Origin: Kiritimatiellia bacterium
Lineage (GTDB): Bacteria > Verrucomicrobiota > Kiritimatiellia > RFP12 > DVOR01
Assembly (NCBI GenBank): GCA_017558005.1
Contig: JAFYWN010000030.1
Span: 1 to 64,000 of the forward strand
DNA: 64,000 nucleotides
Direction: 5' to 3'
Both the position numbers and the translations under genes were made by a program. This document shows, piece after piece, positions 1-7,390 of this stretch. The number at the start of each line of letters is the position of its first letter. Within the stretch, counting starts at the first letter, position 1. The notes below the pieces were generated by a model that was given only the letters and a program-made list of their open reading frames with translations, was not told the origin of the DNA and did no database searches.

Positions 1-343
1 ACTAACATCAAAAGCAGTCGAAAATCTCCAAGAGAAACTCGTTAACTATCCAAGACCTACACAACTCAAACAGAAGGTGGCAGCATGAAGATTTTTAACC
101 TTTTTCCAATATCCCCCCGCGATTTAACTTGCATTCCAGTGGAGTGGCTGCGCCACAGTGGCAAGTGGAAAGTGGCAAGTGGGCGCTGCGCGCAGGACTG
201 CCAGCGTGGTAATTAACGCAAGAGCGCTAATCTTACAAATCCGCTCACCTCGGCGCGAGGAGTGTTATGCTATGCATTCCACTCCCCGAGGATGACGGAT
301 TTGCGCTGCACTTGCTTAAAAGATACGCTCGCGATGCTCGCTT
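1..343. other. Intergenic left edge, no gene seen
   Basis: No reading frame here looks like a protein. The stretch holds short direct repeats of the type 'gtggcaagtgg' near 158-181. It also holds a GC-rich palindromic fragment at about 183-206 (gcgctgcgcgc followed by aggactgccagcg) that recurs near 3276-3291 and 3326-3342, so it is repeat debris of the same kind that flanks the transposase. Confidence 0.5.
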
Positions 344-1732
344 TTAGTGGCGAGGGGGGTGTGGCGCCGCTAATTCATCATTCATCATTGGACCTGCAAG
401 AGCTTTCACCAAAAAGCTGATGTAGTAAAAGGGCACGGTCAGCAGTTTTTGTTCAGCGTTATAGCCATAGTGATTCTTTGACACCTTTATCGCATACGCG
501 AATTTATTGTGATTGGCAAACTTTTCTAGAGAATTAAGGCTACCTCTTCCCTTTTTAACATCCATTGGGATAATCTGATTGTTTGAGGTAAGAATGAACT
601 CTAATTCGGCTGTCGCTTTGCCTCGCCAATAGAAGAGTTTAACGTCATTTGCAACCAGTTCATTCGCGACAAAATTTTCATAGAAGATGCCAGACAACGT
701 GTTTTCTCCTTCATTGGAGACAAAGGACGAGGGGTTAACGCCGCTTTGATAAGAAAACATTCCAATGTCTGCTAAGAAAATTCTAAAATTACTGTCGCAG
801 TCTTCAAGTAAGGGCAAAGTAATATGCTCTTTTAATTGAAATGAACGATGGATAATGTGAGCCATCTCAAGCCATTGAATGGCCATCGCATAGTCTCGCG
901 TTTTTGCTTTCGCTTCAAGAAGGCCTGGTGAAAAATTCTTATTCTCTTTATTTAATTCTTTATAAATGTTTTGAAAAAGCGTTCTTGAGCGTAAGATGGA
1001 CTCTCGACTCGCCTGGTAGAGTTCCATATCCGCTAAGTAATTATCATAGAGTTCTCTTAGGATGGCCCTTGTCTCCAAAAGGTTACCACGTGTCAGGTAC
1101 GCCTCTACTGCTTCAGGCATGCCGCCAACTAACAAATATTTTTGAACTGCTTCAAGTGCCAACTGATGAATTTCAGGAGATAATTCGGTACGCGTTTCAA
1201 ACGCTACTTTGAGCTTTGAATAGAGTCGTTCATTGCTATTGATTAAAAACTCATCAAAGGTCATTGGGTAGATGGTCAACTGCTGAATCTTCCCAACTGG
1301 AAAGAGGAATTTTTCACTTCCCCCACCCCTCTTATGCAATTCGCGTTGGATTTTGATTCGCACCATCGATCCCGTTGCAATCACCGGAATCTCCCGTGCA
1401 TCTTGGCAAAAGTATTTTAACGCAGAGATGATGTTCGGACACTCTTGAACCTCATCAAAGATTAAAAGTGTCTGATCTGAAATGGACTGATTACTCCAAA
1501 GCTCTAGGAAATCAATAATCTTTTTTGCATTCGCGGTTGTTTGACAAAAGCTCCGCACCTCATCATGCGCCTTAAAGTCTACATAGACATAGCGCTTCTT
1601 GTAATACGTCTCGGCAAAAAGCGTCTTAACCAAATAAGTTTTACCCACTTGGCGTGCACCCCAAACAATTAAGGGTTTCTTATTAAGATTCTCTTTCCAA
1701 ACGACGAGATCATTCAACGCATTACGAAACAT
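344..1732 (-). CDS. AAA_14/DUF4143-family ATPase
   Basis: This is a 462-aa P-loop ATPase of the AAA_14 plus DUF4143 type. Residues 25-32 read GARQVGKT (Walker A), and LLIFDEVQE near residue 90 is Walker B. The C-terminal half has the features of a DUF4143 domain (IFYENFVANEL, then FYWRGKATAELEFIL). Such ATPases are common and often multicopy in gut anaerobes; their cellular role is not established. The gene stands alone. Its ATG is preceded by AAGGG about 8 nt upstream and by an extended -10 (TGGTATAAT), with a 34-bp tandem repeat immediately behind that. The last residues (HPPRH) run into repeat-like GC-rich sequence, so the natural C-terminus may have been altered. Family assignment is strong and function is unknown. 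Confidence 0.88.
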   Translation of the reverse strand: MFRNALNDLVVWKENLNKKPLIVWGARQVGKTYLVKTLFAETYYKKRYVYVDFKAHDEVRSFCQTTANAKKIIDFLELWSNQSISDQTLLIFDEVQECPNIISALKYFCQDAREIPVIATGSMVRIKIQRELHKRGGGSEKFLFPVGKIQQLTIYPMTFDEFLINSNERLYSKLKVAFETRTELSPEIHQLALEAVQKYLLVGGMPEAVEAYLTRGNLLETRAILRELYDNYLADMELYQASRESILRSRTLFQNIYKELNKENKNFSPGLLEAKAKTRDYAMAIQWLEMAHIIHRSFQLKEHITLPLLEDCDSNFRIFLADIGMFSYQSGVNPSSFVSNEGENTLSGIFYENFVANELVANDVKLFYWRGKATAELEFILTSNNQIIPMDVKKGRGSLNSLEKFANHNKFAYAIKVSKNHYGYNAEQKLLTVPFYYISFLVKALAGPMMNDELAAPHPPRH

Positions 1733-1767
1733 AACAAAAGCCCTTTAAATCAGTCTTCTTGCCGAGC

Positions 1768-1776
1768 ATTATACCA
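1768..1776 (-). promoter_or_regulatory. Extended -10 promoter of the ATPase
   Basis: Read on the minus strand the sequence is TGGTATAAT, a perfect TATAAT with an upstream TGn, placed about 36 nt before the ATPase ATG. No good -35 is visible at 17 bp, as expected for an extended -10 promoter. The same string TGGTATAATGCTCG lies in front of exbB at 38061. Confidence 0.6.
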
Positions 1777-1865
1777 TAACTTGCACCAAATATGGGTATT
1801 TTTAGAGGCATAACTTGCACCAAATATGGGTATTTTTAGAGGCATAACTTGCACCAAATAGGGTG
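1775..1865 (-). repeat. 34-bp tandem repeat, about 2.6 copies
   Basis: The unit begins cataacttgcaccaaatatg at 1775, 1809 and 1843, an exact 34-bp period; the third copy is cut after about 21 bp. The array abuts the -10 element of the ATPase promoter, so the repeats occupy the position of an operator or upstream element. Because 34 is not a multiple of three, reading through the array gives all three frames of one repeat. The short open frame across it is therefore not a gene. Confidence 0.85.
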
Positions 1866-1881
1866 TTTCGCTCGCAATGCT

Positions 1882-2008
1882 CGCCTTTTCACCCGGCTGG
1901 AGGGCGCGCCTCTTAAAGCAGTAAGAAAGGTGCAGGTGCTCAGCCTCGCCACGGCTGAAGCCCAATGAACGGACGGAGCGCAGCGCGCTCCGTCTGACAT
2001 GCGCCTAC
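1882..2008. repeat. REP-like repeat, copy a (two hairpins)
   Basis: Two hairpins lie head to tail: ggctgaagcc at 1953-1962 and ggagcgcagcgcgctcc from 1975, joined by the conserved linker aatgaacggac. The flanking segment (cctcttaaagcagtaag) also matches the copy at 11190-11320, so the repeated unit is about 125 bp. The copy lies just past the 3' side of the transposase gene. Confidence 0.75.
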
Positions 2009-2162
2009 GTGGGAGGCATAAGGCACGGGCCTACAGACACACGCAGAGCGTGGGAGGCATACGGCGGGTGGATGAGACGAGTATGAGAGGGTAATGTGTG
2101 TCAGAAGCGAGGGGCGAAGACCCGAGTGCCCGTTGATCGGACCTCGCGTCCGTGGTGAGCCC

Positions 2163-3113
2163 CTACTCTCTCGGTGGCGAGGGGATGTTGCAGGCGATTT
2201 TAGCGATAACTTCTTTGAGTCCACCGCCAGCATGGCATCTTTTGTAGAGTTCGCCTGCGGAGGCTTGGGCTGGATCGAAGACGAAAGGTGTGAGATAGAG
2301 GATGCGGCCTTGTGCACAAAATGCTTCCATCTCTACGCCTGGATGCCAGTAGGGTGAGATGCCCTGTGGCAGAAGGACGATGAGTGAGCCTCCTTTTTTA
2401 AGAATGGTGCTCTGCACGGCTTTCTCACAGGGACTCATAAAGGTACCGATGCCTACGCCTGAGGCAGTAAGCGATGCGGCGGCTTTTTGCCAATCCTCCC
2501 AAAGGGGTGAGCCCGTTCGAATTTTACGCGAGCATTCCACGGCAAGGATGGTGGGATATTTGACAAGGGCAAGATTACCATAATACCACCATTGTGTGCC
2601 GTCTTTCGCGCGATAGGTACGGCGCTTACAGAAGTCGGAGGTCTTTCTACGATGCGCACGGAAGGGATTGTCATCGATGTACTGTCGCATACGACGCGTA
2701 GCCTCTGGCGTAAAGGCGATTGAGTCATCCCAAGAAGGATTAAGGGGCTGAAAGTCTGTAGATCCGTGAATTTGATGGTAGGCTTCTGTCAGGAAGGCGA
2801 TGCACTTTTCCACCACGATGATGAGATTCGTGCGTTTCGCTGTGGGGAGTTTATTTAGGTAAATGAGCAGATGAATGTGATTCGGCATAAGGATAAAGCG
2901 CCGAACCGAAACCCCGCCTTTAAAGTACTGTTGTAAACGCTTCGTAATCACATCGGCGAAGGGTGCTGTAAGTGGAGTGTAAGTGATGCCGAGCTTTGTA
3001 TTAGGGGCTAAAACAGAAAGTGGCTCGGCCTGCGGATGCATCTTCAACGTCACCATATAGGCGCGCGCCTTTGTGTAATCGTAATTTGATAAGCGATAGC
3101 GTTTCTCCTGCAT
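2163..3113 (-). CDS. REP-associated Y1 transposase with extra C-terminal domain
   Basis: The N-terminal ~165 residues are an IS200/Y1-type HUH domain: MPNHIHLLIYL carries the HxH metal-binding pair, and the helix RRMRQYIDDNPFR carries the likely catalytic Tyr. RAYT proteins of this class process REP hairpins through single-strand cleavage. Here REP-like hairpins flank the gene on both sides (1882-2008, 3158-3270), supporting a RAYT/REP pair. At 316 aa it is much longer than a minimal Y1 transposase. The extra ~150 residues contain SPCEKAV, GGSLIVLLPQGISPYW and GRILYLTPF, which look like a Rossmann-type nucleotide-binding fold; I infer that only from the alternation of strands and Gly turns. 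No clear Shine-Dalgarno is seen at the chosen ATG. Confidence 0.82.
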   Translation of the reverse strand: MQEKRYRLSNYDYTKARAYMVTLKMHPQAEPLSVLAPNTKLGITYTPLTAPFADVITKRLQQYFKGGVSVRRFILMPNHIHLLIYLNKLPTAKRTNLIIVVEKCIAFLTEAYHQIHGSTDFQPLNPSWDDSIAFTPEATRRMRQYIDDNPFRAHRRKTSDFCKRRTYRAKDGTQWWYYGNLALVKYPTILAVECSRKIRTGSPLWEDWQKAAASLTASGVGIGTFMSPCEKAVQSTILKKGGSLIVLLPQGISPYWHPGVEMEAFCAQGRILYLTPFVFDPAQASAGELYKRCHAGGGLKEVIAKIACNIPSPPRE

Positions 3114-3157
3114 AAGTGTATTTTAACATATCCACCTATGGGAAAACAAGAAATCTC

Positions 3158-3203
3158 ACCACGGACTAAAGCCCGATGAACGGGCGGAGCGCAGCGCGCT
3201 CCT
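3158..3203. repeat. REP-like repeat, copy b
   Basis: The copy reads ccacggactaaagcccgatg followed by aacgggcggagcgcagcgcg and ctcc. The second hairpin (ggagcgc-agc-gcgctcc) is perfect and the first is degenerate. It lies just upstream of the transposase start. Confidence 0.75.
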
Positions 3204-3224
3204 GGAGACACTGTGTGGAAAGCT

Positions 3225-3279
3225 CGCCACGGGCTGAAGCCCGATGAACGGACGGAGCGCAACGCGCTCCTTCTGACAG
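3225..3279. repeat. REP-like repeat, copy c
   Basis: It begins gccacgggctgaagcccgat and continues with gaacggacggagcgcaacgc and gctcc. The first hairpin (gggctgaagccc) is perfect and the second has a one-base change in the loop. It lies 21 bp from copy b in the same orientation, a pairing like those in BIME-type REP clusters. Confidence 0.78.
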
Positions 3280-3375
3280 GACTGCCAGCGTAGGGAAAAC
3301 CACAGAATACACAGAAGACACAGAAAGAGCGCTGCGCGCAGGAAGAAGGGTGAAGGAGGGTGATGTGGGGGCGCT

Positions 3376-4536
3376 TTAGGGCCAGAAGATTTTGGAGGCG
3401 GGGGAGAGGCGAATGGTGTCGGGGGTGGGGAGGGTTTTGAAGCGGGCGAGCATTTCATCAAGGGTGTCGCCACCGAGTTTTTCCATGAGGGCGGTGGCAA
3501 GTTCGATGAGGACGACGCTTTCAATCACGACACAGGCGCGGGGCACCGGACAGGTGTCGGAGCGTTCGTAGGTCGTGGTGGCGGCTTCGCCCGTGGCGAG
3601 GTCGATGCTCTTCTGCGGAATAATGGTGGTGGGAATCGGCTTCATCGCCACACGCAGACGGAGGGGCTGCCCTGTGGTCATGCCTGCTTCAAGGCCGCCA
3701 CAGCGATTGGTGGGGCGTACGATCGCGCCCGTTTCATCACGAACGATGGGGTCATGCAATTCACTGCCAGGGGTGGCGGCACCCGTAAAGGCGTCGCCGA
3801 TTTCCACACCCTTAATGGCATTAACCGACATCACCGCAGCGGCAAGGCGCGCATCTAAGCGACGGTCGGGGGTGACATAGGAGCCTAGCCCCACAGGAAG
3901 GCCTGTCACTTCAAGGGCGATGACACCGCCGAGGGTTTCGCCTTTGCTTTTCGCGATGTGGATGGTATTTGTGTAGGCGTCTTCTTGCGCCTGAGAGGGA
4001 GCGCGGCTTTCGGAGGTTTCTGCAAAGGCGAAGGCCTCGGCTTCTGTGACCTTCGCTTCAGGCACTGCGCCGAGAGACGCCACATACGAGCGCGCCTTAA
4101 TGCCAAAGGCGGCCAAGAACTGGCGCGCAATGGCACCCACCGCAACGCGACAGGCGGTTTCACGCGCACTGGAGCGTTCCAACGCCTGGCGAATATCATT
4201 AAAGCCATACTTCACACACGCAGCGAGGTCTGCATGGCCAGGGCGTGCGGTGGTGTAAGCGGGGACTTCCCTGCCCTTCCATGCGGCGTGGTCTTTATTC
4301 ACAATCTGCAAGGCGATGGGCGCACCCGTGGTGAGCCCCTGCATAACCCCTGCGAGGATTTCGGCGCGGTCCGTTTCAATCGCCATACGCCCACCCGCGC
4401 CAGCTTTCAATTGGCGCTTGGCAAGGTCAGCGGCGAGCATCTCTGCATCCAACGGCAGCCCTGTGGGGACCCCTTCCACAATAACACTTAAACACGGGCC
4501 GTGAGATTCACCTGCAGAGAGATAACGGAAAGCCAT
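3376..4536 (-). CDS. aroC: Chorismate synthase
   Basis: AroC converts 5-enolpyruvylshikimate-3-phosphate to chorismate using reduced FMN, the last shared step to aromatic amino acids. The 386-aa product opens MAFRYLSAGESHG, the family's N-terminal signature. It also contains ARPGHADL, the RSSARETACRVAVG helix, GMTTGQPLRLR and RSDTCPVPRA. The open frame extends 14 codons upstream, but family alignment and an AAAGG motif about 11 nt before this ATG favour 4536; the ATG at 4545 is the alternative. It is last in the minus-strand run that follows lpxD. The stop codon falls inside a fragment similar to the family-B repeats at 11.0 and 11.3 kb (gatgtggggg...ctttagggcc). Confidence 0.95.
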   Translation of the reverse strand: MAFRYLSAGESHGPCLSVIVEGVPTGLPLDAEMLAADLAKRQLKAGAGGRMAIETDRAEILAGVMQGLTTGAPIALQIVNKDHAAWKGREVPAYTTARPGHADLAACVKYGFNDIRQALERSSARETACRVAVGAIARQFLAAFGIKARSYVASLGAVPEAKVTEAEAFAFAETSESRAPSQAQEDAYTNTIHIAKSKGETLGGVIALEVTGLPVGLGSYVTPDRRLDARLAAAVMSVNAIKGVEIGDAFTGAATPGSELHDPIVRDETGAIVRPTNRCGGLEAGMTTGQPLRLRVAMKPIPTTIIPQKSIDLATGEAATTTYERSDTCPVPRACVVIESVVLIELATALMEKLGGDTLDEMLARFKTLPTPDTIRLSPASKIFWP

Positions 4537-4553
4537 TTTTAACATCGCCTTTC

Positions 4554-4676
4554 TTAACGAAACAACATCCAACACCACGCCACAATCACCAATAGGGTGA
4601 AGAGAACCCGGACGGCCTTACGCCGTGCCGGGTTTGAGATTTCAATAAAACGTTCGCACAGTAAGCGCCAAAACAT
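4554..4676 (-). CDS. 40-aa single-pass membrane protein (small ORF)
   Basis: An ATG 3 nt after the lpxD stop opens a 40-codon frame, beginning MFWRLLCERFIEIS, that closes 17 nt before the aroC start. The product has a basic stretch (ARRKAVR) followed by a hydrophobic helix (VLFTLLVIVAWCWMLF). That arrangement predicts one transmembrane segment with the N-terminus inside. It fills the lpxD-aroC gap almost exactly and its end carries the aroC ribosome-binding site, so it is well placed for translational coupling. Its own Shine-Dalgarno would be GAGG in the last lpxD codons. I do not recognise a family. It could be a chance frame. Confidence 0.5.
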   Translation of the reverse strand: MFWRLLCERFIEISNPARRKAVRVLFTLLVIVAWCWMLFR

Positions 4677-4679
4677 GGC

Positions 4680-5717
4680 TTACTTACCCTCAAGCGCCTT
4701 CAAACGCGCTTCGAGATCGGCAATCTTTGCCTTCTGCTTCTCAACCTGACGGCCGATGAGTAGCGACTGCGCGAAGGCACGCTTCGGCATGGCGGGCGTA
4801 CCAAGGACATATTCCCCTTCGGGGACATCTTCCTTCACGCCAGACTGCGGGCCAACCTGAGCACGTTCATGCACCGTGAGGTGACCTGCGATACCCGCCT
4901 GAGACCAGATGAGTGCGCCCGTTTCAATCTTAGCCGAGCCAGCAATCCCTGCCTGAGCAATGATGCCCACGAAGGGTGCAATCTGGACATTGTGGCCAAT
5001 CTGCACGAGATTATCAATCTTCACGCAGTCACCGATGCGGGTGCGGCCAAAGCGCGCACGGTCAACGCAGGTATTCGAGCCAATTTCCACGTCATTACCG
5101 ATTTCCACGATGCCAATCTGCGGCACCTTGGTAATCACCGGGCCCTGGGCACCGATTTCAACGGCATACCCATAACCATCCGAGCCGATTTTCACGCCGG
5201 CATGGAGGATCACGCGGTCACCCAAGACGCACGATTCGCGCACATTCACCTGAGGATAAAGGTGGCAGTCCTTACCAATCTTCACATCCTGAGCGATAAA
5301 GACGAGACCATCAATGACGGTATTGTCGCCAATCACCACGCCATCTTCAATCACCGTGTGCGGGCCAATATAGACATTCTTGCCGAGGGTCACGTTCTCA
5401 CCGATGACGGCGGTCACGTGGATACCCGATTCGCGGACGACTGGCTTGGGGCCAAAGATCGGTGCGAGCGAAGCGAAGGCCTTATTCGGATCCTCCACAC
5501 GGATGAGCGCGGCCTTGGTTTCACCAGCATAGTCCATCGCCACCAACACCGCAGAGGCTGCGGTATCCTTCATCTGCGAGGCGTATTTTTGGTTGGCCAA
5601 GAAGGAGATATCCCCCTTACGTGCCTCCAAGAGCGAGGCCATTGCGCAGATTTCGATATCAGCATTTTCAGCATCAATGGTGCCGTTTACGGCTTTCGCG
5701 ACATCAGCGAGTTTCAT
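4680..5717 (-). CDS. lpxD: UDP-3-O-acylglucosamine N-acyltransferase
   Basis: LpxD adds the N-linked hydroxyacyl chain to UDP-3-O-acylglucosamine, the third step of lipid A synthesis. The 345-aa product has the N-terminal uridine-binding domain (MKLADVAKAVNG, then ISFLANQKYA). A long left-handed beta-helix of hexapeptide repeats follows, with the catalytic His in VQIGHNVQIAP. It ends in a C-terminal helix (VEKQKAKIADLEARLKALEG). The start at 5717 has AAGGAG 6-7 nt upstream; the open frame continues 20 codons further but that part overlaps the preceding gene. It is ten nt from the zinc-finger gene and 3 nt from the small ORF, so it is clearly in an operon. Confidence 0.96.
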   Translation of the reverse strand: MKLADVAKAVNGTIDAENADIEICAMASLLEARKGDISFLANQKYASQMKDTAASAVLVAMDYAGETKAALIRVEDPNKAFASLAPIFGPKPVVRESGIHVTAVIGENVTLGKNVYIGPHTVIEDGVVIGDNTVIDGLVFIAQDVKIGKDCHLYPQVNVRESCVLGDRVILHAGVKIGSDGYGYAVEIGAQGPVITKVPQIGIVEIGNDVEIGSNTCVDRARFGRTRIGDCVKIDNLVQIGHNVQIAPFVGIIAQAGIAGSAKIETGALIWSQAGIAGHLTVHERAQVGPQSGVKEDVPEGEYVLGTPAMPKRAFAQSLLIGRQVEKQKAKIADLEARLKALEGK

Positions 5718-5727
5718 TGGCCACTCC

Positions 5728-7377
5728 TTATGCTTCGGAAGGTTCAGATTCTGCGGAGACTTCAGGGGCGGGCTCAACCACGGGCTCTGCGGGCGCTTCA
5801 GCGACTTCCTCAGCAGGCGCTTCGGTCACCTCTTCAGCGGCAGGGGCGGGTTCAGCCTTTTTGGATTCGACGCCAGCGGCTTCACGTTCGCGCTTCATCT
5901 CCTCGGGGAGCTTACGGAAGCGAGGATTTGCCTCGGGCATCGCGAGCACGCCATTGTAGTATTCCACAATGTGACCCTTCGAGAACAAGAAGGCAATCTG
6001 GCGTGCCACGATATTGATATCCATGTCAGCCAACGTCTCACGCAGCGCGGTCATCAATTCAACACGCGTGCAGAGGGGGTGTTCGCTCACGTACTTCAAT
6101 GCCTCTGCGAGTTCGCGGACGACGTGCTCTGCGGTGAAGGGCGTGGGGATCATGTTTGCCACGAATTCAGGACCGCGGGCATCATTCGCACGGAAGAGCG
6201 TGAACTTGCGATGACGGAAGGCACCACGCAGTGCGAAGAAGAGCGAACGCGGATAACGCTGTTCGTCACGGAGCGTATTCTTCAAGAGCAATTTGAGTGC
6301 CAAAGAAGGCGACTGTTGCGCCACCGAAACCGGCACGCAGACATGCTTCGCAGAAGCCACCAAGGTCGGCAAGATATCGCGACGGAAAATTGCTTCAGCC
6401 TGATCGCGATTGTAAGCGGGGCGCACATCAGCGGCAGGGGCAGCTTCCTCACCTTCAGCGGCGGGAGCCACTTCAGCTTCAGCCTGCTTCAGTTTGTAGA
6501 CGGTGCGCTTCGTTTCGGTCTGCTTCCATGCTTCGACCGATTCGGGGTCACGGCACATCTCGACGGTGCGCAGATAATCCTTTTCGGACATCCCAGCGCG
6601 TGCAGCGAGTTCAGCCACACGATGCTTATAATTGTGGTGGTTCGGTGCGCCGACCCATTCACCCGTAATCGTGCACTTTGCCACGCAGGGGAAGGTGCCC
6701 GAGGGGGCTTCACAAGCCTCTTCAGTGATATCAAAGACATCACCCAAGTGTGCAGACATCACGTGTGCCACGACATCTGCTTCGCTCAATGCCACGAAAC
6801 CGCACGTCTTGCACGACCAGAAAATGGTATCCGTTTCAGGCTTTGCTTCAAAACGTGCCAAGCAGGCCTGCGGATTATCCAAGAAGAGATTCACGAACTT
6901 CTTCACCGGATAAGCCATATGCGTGGCCTGAAGCGTCTTGATAATCATGCCCAAGTTCTTTTGGTTGGGCAAAATTCGCAACTCTGCATCCAACGGCTTC
7001 ACGAACTCACGGCGTTGGAAGGGGCGATCGGTGCGGGGCTGACGATGGGGACGTTCGGCGGCTTCGTGTTGGCGATCTGCACCTTCACGGGGGCGATCCC
7101 CCTCGCGACGAGGACGGAATTCGTCATTACGCTCACGGCGGGGACGACGTTCACCCTCGCCATTTTCACGGCGCGGGGGACGGGAGCGGTCAAACTCGCG
7201 ACGTGGCGGACGCTCACGGTCGCGGAAACCACCCTCACGACGGGGACGCTCTTCGCGGCCAGTCCGCTCATCGTAAGTCTTTCCCTGATAACGGCTCACA
7301 TACTCGTCGGCGGACTTACGCGCCCAATCCGGGGCGAAGTCAAAGCCGAAGGACTCGTTGTTCTCTGCGTCGCTCAT
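5728..7377 (-). CDS. Arg-rich C2H2-type zinc-finger protein, unknown function
   Basis: This is a 549-aa protein in four parts. Residues ~43-130 are a low-complexity Arg/Glu/Pro segment full of RPRRE-like units. Residues ~188-209 form a Cys2His2 finger, CxxC-x12-HxxxxH (CKTCGF ... HVMSAH), followed by FPCVAKC and GAPNHHNYKHR, which could bind a second metal. Residues ~290-500 are predicted mostly alpha-helical and resemble a winged-helix region near their end. The last ~40 residues are an acidic Ala/Pro/Glu tail. An Arg-rich disordered arm plus a finger suggests RNA or DNA binding, but this is inference. The start at 7377 is supported by AAAGGAG 8 nt upstream; the longer frame overlaps the aconitase gene. 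It sits between aconitase and lpxD. Confidence 0.8.
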   Translation of the reverse strand: MSDAENNESFGFDFAPDWARKSADEYVSRYQGKTYDERTGREERPRREGGFRDRERPPRREFDRSRPPRRENGEGERRPRRERNDEFRPRREGDRPREGADRQHEAAERPHRQPRTDRPFQRREFVKPLDAELRILPNQKNLGMIIKTLQATHMAYPVKKFVNLFLDNPQACLARFEAKPETDTIFWSCKTCGFVALSEADVVAHVMSAHLGDVFDITEEACEAPSGTFPCVAKCTITGEWVGAPNHHNYKHRVAELAARAGMSEKDYLRTVEMCRDPESVEAWKQTETKRTVYKLKQAEAEVAPAAEGEEAAPAADVRPAYNRDQAEAIFRRDILPTLVASAKHVCVPVSVAQQSPSLALKLLLKNTLRDEQRYPRSLFFALRGAFRHRKFTLFRANDARGPEFVANMIPTPFTAEHVVRELAEALKYVSEHPLCTRVELMTALRETLADMDINIVARQIAFLFSKGHIVEYYNGVLAMPEANPRFRKLPEEMKREREAAGVESKKAEPAPAAEEVTEAPAEEVAEAPAEPVVEPAPEVSAESEPSEA

Positions 7378-7390
7378 AGCGCTCGCTCCT

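Noticed and set aside
1775-1865. CRISPR array
   Set aside because: The repeats are directly adjacent with no spacers, there are only 2.6 units, and there are no cas genes in the window.
2094-2357. Short plus-strand frames opposite the transposase
   Set aside because: They are shadows of the HUH protein and of the REP palindromes.
4579-4650. Hairpin aacccggcacggc/gccgtccgggtt in the lpxD-aroC gap as a terminator
   Set aside because: There is no U tract, and the bases fall inside the 40-codon small ORF; downstream aroC is in the same run.
4869-6017. Plus-strand open frame of 382 codons across lpxD and the zinc-finger gene
   Set aside because: It is His/Asp-rich translation of the antisense of hexapeptide repeats, with no start signal; lpxD is certain.
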